Assembly: GCA_021156085.1 (NCBI GenBank) | Contig: JAJNBC010000013.1 | Span: 1 to 64,000, forward strand | DNA: 64,000 nt | From: Gammaproteobacteria bacterium | Lineage (GTDB): Bacteria; Pseudomonadota; Gammaproteobacteria; DSM-16500 | Direction of reading: 5' to 3' | Shown: in pieces, positions 45,293-54,118 of the stretch | Layout of the letters: each line of letters starts with the position of its first letter | Numbering within the stretch: position 1 is the stretch's first letter | The notes under the pieces: model-generated | Seen by the model: the letters and a program-made list of their open reading frames with translations, nothing else | Database searches by the model: none | What the model was told of the DNA's origin: nothing | Program-made: the position numbers and the translations under genes

Positions 45293-46183
45293 GTGCAAAG
45301 TTATAGGCAGAAATTAGGTCAGCCTGTGTTCTTAATTAAACCAGCACCGCCTCTTACGCGAGAGCAATTAAGAGCATTGGTCCAAGAAACCTACAAAAAC
45401 CCCGGGGCACAGGTTTTTGGAAAGAAGCAAGTGATTTGTGATGAAATTATCCCTAATCTATTTCTTGGGAATAGGTCTTGCGGAGATAGGTGGTTAACAC
45501 AGTTGCTGCAAGCGGAGGATAAAGAAGATAAAGAGAAAAAGCCGGGTGAGATTGCTATTTTACGATGCACCTTACACCCTCTATCGCCAGAAGCTGGAGC
45601 GTACGCAAAGTCTTTAACAGAAAAACAACTTCTTAAAATATTATCTATAGGAATTTTATATGACGGGGATATGAGTCAGCATTTCGAGAATGGCTTTAAT
45701 TTTATTGAAGCAGCTCTACAAAAAGGACGAAAAATTTTAGTGCATTGTGACGGAGGCGACACGCGTAGCCCTGTTATTATTGCCGCTTATTTAATAAGAA
45801 AATATGGCTTAACTGCGACAGAAGCTCTTAATCATATTCAGAATAAACATTCTCCCCTAAATATAGAACCGGATTTCACAAGCCACCTAGAGAAATATGC
45901 AAATACTCCACGCCAAAATCTAATGAGAGAGTTTTTAGAAAAACATCACGCTTCTTATCGAGCGGGCTGTTGTCATGGCTTTTTTAGCGTGACTAATTTA
46001 AGAATGTATACCCAAGATCAAAAAGGTTTCGATAAAGGTCTGGATGTTGATAGCATTATTACGCATGCCCGTCAGCCAACTTTTTTTGGAAATAAGAATA
46101 GAACACGTCAGATACTAGAAGAAATGAAAGTGATGGATGAAAACGGTAATCTTATAAATTTAGAGTTTAAAGCTATTAAGTGA
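45293..46183 (+). CDS. Dual-specificity/tyrosine phosphatase-like protein with extra C-terminal module
   Basis: 296 residues beginning at a GTG. IIPNLFLGNRSCGD is the usual opening of dual-specificity phosphatases, and ILVHCDGGDTRSPVIIAAYL is the CX5R active site (Cys152, Arg158), followed by the YGLTATEALNHIQNKHS helix. The general acid Asp is probably in the LYDGDMSQHF loop. After residue ~215 there is an added module: a Cys-rich GCCHGFFSV stretch and DSIITHARQPTFFGNKNRTR, like the end of the 1251-residue repeat protein. Such phosphatases in intracellular bacteria are often injected into the host; here that is inference. Confidence 0.78.
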   Translation: MQSYRQKLGQPVFLIKPAPPLTREQLRALVQETYKNPGAQVFGKKQVICDEIIPNLFLGNRSCGDRWLTQLLQAEDKEDKEKKPGEIAILRCTLHPLSPEAGAYAKSLTEKQLLKILSIGILYDGDMSQHFENGFNFIEAALQKGRKILVHCDGGDTRSPVIIAAYLIRKYGLTATEALNHIQNKHSPLNIEPDFTSHLEKYANTPRQNLMREFLEKHHASYRAGCCHGFFSVTNLRMYTQDQKGFDKGLDVDSIITHARQPTFFGNKNRTRQILEEMKVMDENGNLINLEFKAIK

Positions 46184-46201
46184 AAAAATAAGATCGTTGC
46201 T

Positions 46202-46250
46202 CTTAGGATCTGTTGACAATTTTACTATTGCGATTGCTGCACACGGCGGG
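46202..46250. repeat. Solitary end of the palindromic repeat
   Basis: CTTAGGATCTGTTGACAATT and the following TTACTAT closely match the outer end of the repeat at 61981-62130 (cf. TAGGATCTGTAGACAATTCT on its right end, read on the minus strand). The inner part has diverged. Probably a truncated copy. Confidence 0.5.
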
Positions 46251-46264
46251 AGATAGAACTACGT

Positions 46265-46810
46265 TTACACTTTGCTTGAATAAAGCATTTTAACCCGCGC
46301 ACGATCTATTTCTTTATCTTGAGATACCTCCAAAAAATATTCCAATTGCCACTTCTGAGTTTTTTGAGCCTGACGATTCAATGCGATATCCCATGGTGGA
46401 TAAACCCGTATGGCCCGTTTTCCGCCTTCTTCACCTACAGATAATACAGCTTGCTTACATAGAACGGATTTTGGAAATATAAATTGCCCGAAATAATCAT
46501 CTTTTCTGGTGCTAATAATAAAAAAATCAAATGGGTCAGAAATATCGTAGGGTTGAATAGGGCTATTTCCTATTCGCTTCCACAGAGTGACAAATTGCCC
46601 GATTTTGGTAGGCGTGATTTTAGAAACACCGAACCTCACAGAAAAATTATTCAACTTAAATGTACACGCTCCATATTCTGCGCTTTCTTTTTCCATGATG
46701 GGTTGAGAGCATTCCATTCCACAGGGATCATAGATACGATTTTTCGCTTCAATAAAATCTTGCGGGAGGGCATTGATGGAAATTACGGGAGTTTGCAGTT
46801 TGTTACTCAT
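46265..46810 (-). CDS. MepB-like protein
   Basis: 181 residues matching the MepB superfamily: YGACTFKLNNFSVRFGVSKITPTKIGQFVTLWKR, then the PYDISDPFDFFII and GQFIFPKSVLCKQAVLS blocks, and a GKRAIRVYPPW ending. MepB was named after a gene next to the MepA drug pump in staphylococci; its activity is unknown. Length is normal. GGGGAGATAAA precedes the start. It stands alone. Confidence 0.8.
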   Translation of the reverse strand: MSNKLQTPVISINALPQDFIEAKNRIYDPCGMECSQPIMEKESAEYGACTFKLNNFSVRFGVSKITPTKIGQFVTLWKRIGNSPIQPYDISDPFDFFIISTRKDDYFGQFIFPKSVLCKQAVLSVGEEGGKRAIRVYPPWDIALNRQAQKTQKWQLEYFLEVSQDKEIDRARVKMLYSSKV

Positions 46811-47031
46811 TTTATCTCCCCTATATATCTACCATCTTGTTATCTGAAGCGCTGGCACTTTCCATGATTTTTCCCTTTCTGACAATATAGATTTATAATT
46901 AGGGTAAGTTCTTACACCACGTATGGCTTTTATAAGCTTCTCTGCGCTATTGGTCTTAGTAAATTAAGCCGTTGTATACGTCTTCGCTCAAGATGGCAGC
47001 GTAACAAATCTATTTTGTGCCCGCAACTCAC

Positions 47032-47880
47032 TCAGACTCCTTTTTTCCCAGGCATGTTATTAAGCATGATATTAGAAGCATACTCTCGAAAGTCAGCACG
47101 TGATTGTTGCCTCGAGTTCACATAAGCCTGTTTTTTTTCTTGAGAATTTTGGAAAAAACCATTTCTGCGTAAAAAATCATAAACCTGTCCATTAGATTTT
47201 CTTAAGAAAAATCGAGCATTACATTTTTCCTCATATATTTCTTTGTTAAGTTCATGGAATTTATGAGGTGAAATGGGATAACATTGTATCATGGATCGTA
47301 GTCCTCCTTCTAAATATTCTTGCTTAAAGGGACGCTGATAAATGTCTGGTGTTTTATTCCTTAATACTTCATCGCCCCATTCTATCATTTTAATAAGTAG
47401 ATCTTGTATTTCATTAACATTCAAAATTTTTTGTCTGTAGGGTTCAAATTTCTGGAGGACACAATGGCGAGAATTTTCTGGATTGCTAGGCCACGGATCT
47501 GCTCCTTCCCATTCACCTAAACTAAATGCATATGTCCATGAATGATGAAGTCTATAAGAAACACTCTTTTGGTTTTCCCATTTTTTTTCAATCACATATT
47601 GATGTCTTGGAACACTGTGATATATTAAATATATTTTATCTTTTTGTTGTTCGGATTCTTTTATTTCAGTTTGTAGTAAATCTTTTATAAGAGGGTGAAC
47701 TAAGCACGCTTCCTTATCACTTTTAAAAAATAAACCTTCATCTTCCTGTTTTTCGTCAGACAAAAGCTCAGTGATGAAACGAACAGACGCAAGGCAATCC
47801 TGCTTCTCTTTATCTATTAAATATTTTGGAATACTTAGAAGATCTTTTAGAATAGAATATTCATCAGTTCTCTTGAGCAT
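47032..47880 (-). CDS. Hypothetical protein, possible secreted effector
   Basis: 282 residues; GGAGAAATAC precedes the ATG. The N-terminal third is helical and acidic. The middle has a beta-like pattern (IYLIYHSVPRHQYVIEKKW, SYRLHHSWTYAFSLGEWEG) rich in Trp, His and Tyr. The C-terminus ends in a charged helix and a basic tail (MPGKKGV). No transmembrane segment and no motif I recognise. A 5' leader of ~150 bases separates it from the MepB-like gene upstream; no other evidence of function. Confidence 0.45.
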   Translation of the reverse strand: MLKRTDEYSILKDLLSIPKYLIDKEKQDCLASVRFITELLSDEKQEDEGLFFKSDKEACLVHPLIKDLLQTEIKESEQQKDKIYLIYHSVPRHQYVIEKKWENQKSVSYRLHHSWTYAFSLGEWEGADPWPSNPENSRHCVLQKFEPYRQKILNVNEIQDLLIKMIEWGDEVLRNKTPDIYQRPFKQEYLEGGLRSMIQCYPISPHKFHELNKEIYEEKCNARFFLRKSNGQVYDFLRRNGFFQNSQEKKQAYVNSRQQSRADFREYASNIMLNNMPGKKGV

Positions 47881-48026
47881 GTATTTCTCCTCTTATAAAT
47901 AGCTATTGGCACAAAATTTTATCTTTCATTTTTTCCCTTTGTCAATATATCCCTTCCATCCAGTAAGCACGTGCTGATCAAAACGATGTATATTAAGTAA
48001 TTCATGAATCTGCCTAGCTTTACTGC

Positions 48027-49091
48027 CTATGCTGGAAATGTTACATCCTTCATCTCAATCGAATGATCAATTCCTGGTAATAATGCTTGGATAAATGCAT
48101 GCCGTAATAAGTAACCAATAATAGAGAATAAACTTTTTTGGGGATGGTTAATATTTCCTTGTATTTTGATTTTAGTAGCAACTGTTTTTTGCTGAGAATT
48201 TTCCAGAATTTTTACGACTAGTTGTATAGCTTCCTTATAAAGGTATTCAATAGGCGAGGCATGCTTATCAGGATTAATAATTTCTAATTTTTTAAATAAT
48301 GGCTTAGCATATCCTTTAATTTTTCCTTTAGCTGCCGCAGCTTCAACATATAAGCTAAATAAACCGCTATTTACCTTGATTTTAGTATAATGCTGTAGGA
48401 AATTATTAGCTTTTTCAATACTCATGTTCTCCAGCCATGCTTTTAATAGGAAAGTAGGATTTAAGAGAAAAGGATTAAATTGCAGGATGAGTTTTACATT
48501 AGCTGTATCCATTGCTTTCCCGTCTACGTGCAAGCTAGCAAACAAATCTTTCGAATTATTTTTCACTTTATTTAAATTATCCAAGGTAGCGCTGATTTGA
48601 CGAATGTATAAATTAAAGGGTGGCTTGCTATTATAGGAACTGAAATTTGCTTCACCTCTTTGAATAAGGATGCGGTTAAAGGGTAAAGGAAATAATTGAC
48701 TGGCTACGGCTCGCCAATGATCATCGATAGTCAATTGCTCATTTTTTCCTTGCGGGTCTATCACGAAGTAGATAACAGGATGCACAGCCTTGATTTGGGC
48801 CACTAAACGGCCGTGGAGAAGAGCGTGCCATTGCACTTGAAAATCAATAAGGTCAGCAGAAAAAAAAGGCACTGGTAAATGAGCAGCTATTTTGTAAAGC
48901 TTAAGATGATTAATCTCATAGCTTCCGCGGTATAAATTTATAGTAATCGATTCAATCTTGGCTTTATAGCCGGGTATTTCATTTAATTTTTTTTCTACAA
49001 AATAATGTACTACAGGAGGCAGAGCACACCTAATAATAAGGAGTAGGAGGAGAATAGGTAGAATAATAAAAAATATTTTTTTAGTTGGCAT
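48027..49091 (-). CDS. AsmA/DUF748-like membrane-anchored protein
   Basis: 354 residues with an N-terminal membrane anchor (FFIILPILLLLLIIRCALPP) followed by the IESITINLYRGSYEINHLKLYK pattern and repeated beta-strands, as in DUF748/AsmA proteins, which form long periplasmic grooves thought to move lipid between membranes. IQRGEANFSSYNSKPPF is the typical family phrase. It is short for the family (DUF748 proteins are often ~1000 residues), so it may be a compact branch. No partner gene nearby. Confidence 0.72.
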   Translation of the reverse strand: MPTKKIFFIILPILLLLLIIRCALPPVVHYFVEKKLNEIPGYKAKIESITINLYRGSYEINHLKLYKIAAHLPVPFFSADLIDFQVQWHALLHGRLVAQIKAVHPVIYFVIDPQGKNEQLTIDDHWRAVASQLFPLPFNRILIQRGEANFSSYNSKPPFNLYIRQISATLDNLNKVKNNSKDLFASLHVDGKAMDTANVKLILQFNPFLLNPTFLLKAWLENMSIEKANNFLQHYTKIKVNSGLFSLYVEAAAAKGKIKGYAKPLFKKLEIINPDKHASPIEYLYKEAIQLVVKILENSQQKTVATKIKIQGNINHPQKSLFSIIGYLLRHAFIQALLPGIDHSIEMKDVTFPA

Positions 49092-49275
49092 ACTCTTCCC
49101 TTACAGTGCCTTGCCTCTTGCACCACGAAAAATAATTATTTATATTAATATAAAACCATTTTTATTAAAATACTTTTTCCCGTATGTTTAAACAGTAACA
49201 AGAGATGCATTTACTGAGTACGGGTTTATTATTAAAATGAATAATTCAAGATGAATAGGGTCTATTGACAAGATA

Positions 49276-50091
49276 ATGCCAGAACTGCCTGAAGTTGAAA
49301 CTACCCTACGTGGTATCTTGCCCTCTATTAAACAGCAAACCATTGCCCATGTGGTGGTGAGAGATTACCGTTTACGTTGGCCTGTTCCGGCAAATATTCA
49401 TCTTATTTTACGGAACGCAACGATTGATGATCTGTGGCGCAGGGGCAAATATGTATTATTTAAAACAGCCAGCGGCACTATTATCATCCATCTGGGCATG
49501 TCAGGGCGGTTACGCATTTTAACTGAACCTTCTAAAGCTAATAAACACGATCATATTGATATTGTTTTTCACAATGAAAAAATATTACGTTTTACTGATC
49601 CTAGGCGTTTTGGAGCTTTTTTATGGGTAGAGGGTGATCCTCACCAGCATGCCTTGTTAAAGCATTTGGGGATTGAACCCTTAACAAAGAATTTTTCTGG
49701 AAAATATCTTTTAGAGCGAGCAAGAAATAAAAAAATGCCCGTTAAGACGTTTATTATGGACCATAAGGTTGTGACGGGGATAGGCAATATTTATGCTGTG
49801 GAAGCTTTATTTGCAGCAAGCGTTTATCCCATGCAACCTGCAAACTCGTTGTCCTTAACTCAGTGGAATAACTTGGCGAAAGTGATTAAGAAAATTTTAC
49901 GCAGTGCTATTCAACGAGGGGGAACTACATTAAAAGATTTCCTTAACAGTGATGGCAAGCCGGGCTATTTTTCTAATCAACTTAAAGTGTATGGACGTGC
50001 AAATTTACCTTGTGTGAAATGTGGAAGTTTATTGAAATCTGTAAAGCTTGGCCAAAGAAGTACGGTATATTGTGCGAAATGTCAAAAGTAG
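49276..50091 (+). CDS. mutM: Formamidopyrimidine-DNA glycosylase MutM (Fpg)
   Basis: 271 residues with the invariant N-terminus MPELPEVETTLRG (catalytic Pro2 and Glu3 after Met removal), the DNA-binding lysine in RRGKYVLF, IHLGMSGRL, FTDPRRFGAF, and the C-terminal zinc finger CVKCGS ... YCAKCQK. It removes 8-oxoguanine and ring-opened purines. Length and motifs are normal and intact. Confidence 0.96.
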   Translation: MPELPEVETTLRGILPSIKQQTIAHVVVRDYRLRWPVPANIHLILRNATIDDLWRRGKYVLFKTASGTIIIHLGMSGRLRILTEPSKANKHDHIDIVFHNEKILRFTDPRRFGAFLWVEGDPHQHALLKHLGIEPLTKNFSGKYLLERARNKKMPVKTFIMDHKVVTGIGNIYAVEALFAASVYPMQPANSLSLTQWNNLAKVIKKILRSAIQRGGTTLKDFLNSDGKPGYFSNQLKVYGRANLPCVKCGSLLKSVKLGQRSTVYCAKCQK

Positions 50092-50147
50092 TTTTTTTAA
50101 TCACAGAAAATGAATTTGCAGGCAACATGCTTACAAGGAGATAAAAA

Positions 50148-50462
50148 ATGAACCGTCTTTTACTCATCCCTTCTTTGTTGATGGGATTATTTTTTATGTT
50201 AAATATCTATGCAGCTAATCAAGTTATTGTAGAGATAAAATTTCAGCAAGCAAAAAATATTTACAACCTGATGACGGGCCCCCTCGTAACAAACGAAGGC
50301 GCGGCAGGCCACCTTTATAGAAGAGGAAAAAGCATTGTTTGCAAATATATCAATGCAGACATGAATGATTCTAATGGCCGCCCCATCCCCAGCCAAGATG
50401 CGAGACGCTATAATTGCAATATGAAGTTTAACCAAGATGGATTAGCGTTGCCCTCCACCTGA
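50148..50462 (+). CDS. Small secreted protein, unknown
   Basis: 104 residues with a clear signal peptide (LLLIPSLLMGLFFMLNIYA, probable cleavage at YAA). The mature ~80 residues contain two cysteines (VCKYI and YNCNM) that could pair. ACAAGGAGATAAAA precedes the ATG. It follows mutM by 56 bases and may be cotranscribed. No family recognised; a periplasmic or exported location is all that is supported. Confidence 0.65.
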   Translation: MNRLLLIPSLLMGLFFMLNIYAANQVIVEIKFQQAKNIYNLMTGPLVTNEGAAGHLYRRGKSIVCKYINADMNDSNGRPIPSQDARRYNCNMKFNQDGLALPST

Positions 50463-50548
50463 GAAACATCTTCACGTGAAATAGTGCGTGATTATCTGCT
50501 TTTAATTTTATTTACCTATAGGTAAAATTTTTGCGGGATATGCAGGGG

Positions 50549-51674
50549 TTAATCTCTAAAAATATCTACGTAACGACGATAAATATAAGACTGCCCATAT
50601 GTTTTATTTGCATCCTTAGGTTGTAGAATTTCCAAATCCACAAATCGCTTAATAATTTTATACGCTCCTTGCCGCGTGAAACCAGTCCATTCTTTTGCTT
50701 TATTTACATTAATAATAGGCAGCCTAAATAACTGAAATAACACCTCCATGGCACTTTTCGCTTCTGTTTTGCCTAATGATTGAATTTTTTTCATATCTTC
50801 ATCGCGTAGATTCGTTATCTTTTTTGCAATATTTATTGCTTCAAGTGAAGTATCAATGACTCCTTCTAAGAAAAAATTGACCCATTGTTCCACCTTACCA
50901 TCATGATAGCCATTGATGCGCTCGTAATATATTTTTTGATGTTTTTTAAAATAGGAAGATAAAAATAAAATAGGCCGATCTAATAACTTTTCTAACCACA
51001 AAAATAATGTAATTAACATCCGACCAGTACGGCCATTTCCATCTAGAAAGGGGGGAATAGTCTCAAATTGCGCATGAATAAGACCGGCTTTAACTATAGG
51101 TAAAATATCATCCGATTGATGAAAAAATTTTTCTAAGTCACTTAGCGCTGTTTGCATTTCAGAGACAGGTGGTGGCACAAAAAACGCATTACTTGGCATT
51201 GTACCACCTATCCAGTTTTGCGATTTACGAAAATTACCTGGGTCAGAGAAATGCGTTGCGCGCGCTTTTCATTAATTCTTTATGAACCTCTTCAATAAGA
51301 CGCAAACATAAAGGAAAATCTTTTAAGCGCTCAAGTCCGTAATTCAAGGCTTGAATATAATGCAAAATATCATCTACATCTTCTGGCAAATTCTCTGATG
51401 TTTTAGATGTAGCTTCGATTGCATCAACCATAGTCGCTTTTGTTCCCTCAATCTGGCTAGAAGAAGCAGCGTCCTTGCAAATGTACATAAAAAGAAAAAA
51501 ATTCACGTCCGGCAATAACTGTGTCACCCCATCCAACTTACCGAGCGATAGCGTAGCAGAGCTAGCCTTTTGAATTAACTTTTTAGAAAAATCGAACCCA
51601 TCCTTCAGAGGAAAAGGTTCAGGTATGAATGCTCTATATCCTGGAGGTTGCTTTAAAAAGTGACCTATTTTCAT
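50549..51674 (-). pseudogene. Fic-family protein gene, frameshifted and lacking the catalytic histidine
   Basis: Two reading frames make one Fic protein. The first (51674 to ~51260) starts MKIGHFLKQPPGYRAFIPEP and runs to LRLIEEVHKELMKS; the frame is lost near 51255-51265, and the other frame continues with DPGNFRKSQNWIGGTMPSNAFFVPPP and the Fic core. The core motif reads ETIPPFLDGNGRTGR where active enzymes have IHPFxDGNGR, so the catalytic histidine is proline (CCC instead of CAC). Fic enzymes AMPylate target proteins. A C-terminal winged-helix (VNKAKEWTGFTRQGAYKIIKRF) is intact. It is probably inactive; a sequencing error could explain the frameshift but not easily both lesions. Confidence 0.85.
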
Positions 51675-51683
51675 TTTGAAACC

Positions 51684-51732
51684 GTTTACATTTCTAATAA
51701 GATGTAAACATTTTTACCTAAATCGTTTACAT
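51684..51732. promoter_or_regulatory. Operator-like repeats upstream of the Fic gene
   Basis: GTTTACAT (51684-51691), ATGTAAAC (51702-51709) and GTTTACAT (51725-51732) form an inverted pair plus a third half-site just upstream of the Fic start codon. The Fic protein's own winged-helix domain, or another regulator, could bind here. The first two sites survive in eroded form in the copy at 42882-42995. Confidence 0.6.
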
Positions 51733-51923
51733 TAAAAAGAGGAAGGTAACCCTATTTTAGGGGATAAAAAAAGAATGGATAAAATTTGATGACCTTAACT
51801 TGTTGAATTTAATGTAAAACAGGGCCATATGGCGAAAATCCGTATGATGGTAATAAAATAATCAAATCGCCTAGAAGAAAAAATCTGATGGGTGAAAATA
51901 CAAAGAAATTAAAGGTAAGGAGT

Positions 51924-52760
51924 ATGAGTAATTTTCTTCAAGTTGCAGCATTTCAAGGTCATATTACAGAAGGGGATGCTGAAGCTAACCTTCATAAGAT
52001 TATCGAGATAACGGAATTGGCGGAAAAAAGAGGGGTGGATATATTAACATTTCCTGAAAGCTATCTTCATGGATATTTTCCTGAAAAAGAAGATGCTTTA
52101 AAAAATGCAATCAATTTACAAAGCAAAACATTTAAAAATTTATGTAAAAAATTTTCTAAATTTAATCATATTACTTTATTAGTGGGATTGAATGAATTAG
52201 ACGGAGGTAATATTTATAACACGGTTGTAGTCATTGAAAAAGGTCATTGTATTGGAAAATATCGTAAAGCTTATACCTATACTCCGTATGATTATTATTC
52301 TTTAGGCCGTGATTTTCCGGTTTTTGAAAAGAAAGGAATAAAATACGGTATTATTATTTGCCTAGATAGTGTTTATCGTGAGCCCGCTCATATAGCGGCA
52401 TTAAAAGGCGCACGAATTATTTTTTGTCCCTGTTTTAATCGTGTCCCAAATGACGCAAAAATGCTGCCTTCCTTACATCGTAAAAGTCACTTTATTTCTC
52501 GTGCATTTGATAATCATTGCTGGCTAGTTACAAGTGATATTATTTGGGATAAAAATGGCGAGGTATGCTCGGGTTATTCTGGTATTCTGAGTAGCGATGG
52601 TGAGTTAGTTGCTCAAGCTGAGCCCTTTCAAGAAACATTGATTACTTATCCTATTTCTCTAGCAACGCTACATCAAAAAAAGAGAGTGCGATTATTGGGC
52701 AATCCAGAACTGTTTGAAATTATAAAAGAGACTTATGAAAAATCTATAAAGAAACCATGA
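51924..52760 (+). CDS. Carbon-nitrogen hydrolase (nitrilase/amidase superfamily)
   Basis: About 278 residues from the ATG at 51924 (an in-frame ATG at 51888 would add 12). AAAGG lies 8 bases before this start. The catalytic triad is visible as LTFPESYLHG (Glu), GKYRKAYTYTPYDYY (Lys) and YGIIICLDSVYREP (Cys158 counted from the upstream ATG). The fold and length fit the nitrilase superfamily; the Lys-region wording is close to plant/bacterial aliphatic nitrilases and amidases. The substrate is unknown. It stands alone, divergent from the Fic gene. Confidence 0.85.
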   Translation: MSNFLQVAAFQGHITEGDAEANLHKIIEITELAEKRGVDILTFPESYLHGYFPEKEDALKNAINLQSKTFKNLCKKFSKFNHITLLVGLNELDGGNIYNTVVVIEKGHCIGKYRKAYTYTPYDYYSLGRDFPVFEKKGIKYGIIICLDSVYREPAHIAALKGARIIFCPCFNRVPNDAKMLPSLHRKSHFISRAFDNHCWLVTSDIIWDKNGEVCSGYSGILSSDGELVAQAEPFQETLITYPISLATLHQKKRVRLLGNPELFEIIKETYEKSIKKP

Positions 52761-52828
52761 GAATTCATGATAAAGTATTCAACTGTAGAGAAAAGAAAAT
52801 AAATCGATGATGCCGAAAGCAAGAATAA

Positions 52829-53185
52829 TGTTCTCAGCTTAAATGCGCCTTTCATCAAAATAAGCCTCTTCCTGGTCGAATATTTCGTCATTCCTATGAT
52901 ATTGTTATGCTCGATAAAAATAATTTAACTAAAGAAGCGATTCAAGATACAGTCTTGCTAAGTGACGTAGTAAAAAATAAAGTCATTCACTTTCCTTCTA
53001 AATGGGCAAATTACGATGAAGCAAAAATTGGCAGCTTACGATTGTATCCAAAGGAAGTTTTCATCGTCTCCTTGAAACAGGATAGCGAAAAAATGGCCGA
53101 AATGTTTTTTGTTGATGCCCCTGATTTTGAAAATGTCCTAAAAGAAATAAAGAGGCTTGAAAAGGTTAGTAATATGAGTAGTTAG
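52829..53185 (+). pseudogene. C-terminal remnant of an AbiEii-type nucleotidyltransferase toxin
   Basis: The frame, open from just after a stop at 52826, reads NKPLPGRIFRHSYDIVML and continues with DVVKNKVIHFPSKWANYDEA, then GSLRLYP and APDFENVLKEIKRLE. These are the last blocks of AbiEii/AbiGii toxins (RxSRHYYDLxML, FxxxWAxYDxA, GTLRLxP, APDFxxIL). The nucleotidyltransferase core that should precede them is absent, as is an AbiEi antitoxin. An internal ATG could give a 92-residue product, but it would lack catalysis. The stop overlaps the convergent HAD gene. Confidence 0.78.
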
Positions 53186-53856
53186 CAGTACTCTTTAATC
53201 CAAGAATTAATTTCATTATAACTATCGGCAACAAAATCGGCATTTTTAAGTGCTTTTTTCTCATGGGAGGTGGCAATACCTACTACAGTCATTCCAGCAG
53301 CCTTTGCCGCAGCTATACCTACTGGCGTATCTTCAATAGCCAAGCAGTAGGGCGGCAACACATTTAGACGATTAGCAGCTAACAGGTAGCCTTCCGGGGA
53401 TGGTTTACCCAACTTAATATCATCAATTGAAATAATATGCTTGAAATGAATCCTAAGCTTGCCCTGCTCAAGCTTTCTCAATGTAGCTTCGATTTCTTCT
53501 CTTGTTGCACCGCTACAAATAGCAAAATGATCTATTATTTTTGCATGAATTTCTAAAAATTCTTTAACACCCCTGACTCCATCAAGTGACACCTGACTAG
53601 TAACATAATCCTTGTATGCAATTATTTTTCTTTTTCTAAGCGCTTTAACTTGATCCGAGCTTAATTTGATATTTTTATTTTTTAAAATAAGATCAAACAT
53701 CTCATTATCGGAGAGACCGACATACGCTTGAAAATATTCATCTTCTGAAATAGTGAATCCTAAATCTTTAAACACCTGATTGCAGGCCTGTAGATGTATT
53801 TTTTCACTATCAAATAAAACACCATCAAAATCAAAAATAATTGCTTTGAATTTCAT
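53182..53856 (-). CDS. HAD-family phosphatase/phosphomutase (beta-phosphoglucomutase-like)
   Basis: 224 residues, HAD subfamily IA. Motif I is FDFDGVLFDSE (two catalytic Asp), motif II is in FAICSGATREE, the motif III lysine is in KLGKPSPEGYL and motif IV is AIEDTPVGIAAAKAAGM. The second Asp after FDFDG and the cap fit phosphoglycolate phosphatase or beta-phosphoglucomutase relatives. The substrate is not determinable from sequence. Stop codons overlap those of the toxin remnant by 4 bases on the opposite strand. Confidence 0.88.
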   Translation of the reverse strand: MKFKAIIFDFDGVLFDSEKIHLQACNQVFKDLGFTISEDEYFQAYVGLSDNEMFDLILKNKNIKLSSDQVKALRKRKIIAYKDYVTSQVSLDGVRGVKEFLEIHAKIIDHFAICSGATREEIEATLRKLEQGKLRIHFKHIISIDDIKLGKPSPEGYLLAANRLNVLPPYCLAIEDTPVGIAAAKAAGMTVVGIATSHEKKALKNADFVADSYNEINSWIKEYC

Positions 53857-54118
53857 AATTTAACTCCCGTCATTATTATTTTACTTATCTAATCTACTTT
53901 TCAAATAAGTAAAAATGAATGTTTCTGTAATGACAAAAAATGAATTTTATTTTATCAATAAAATCAAATAACTATTTTCATCTTTTTCTTATCAAAACTC
54001 CTTATTATGTAAATTATTCATACTATTTAGTCATATTATGGCTAATAGTCATCATAGTGGCAAAAAATAGATCGCCTTCTATACTCAAAAATAGAACAAA
54101 ATAGTGGAGGATGCAAAA

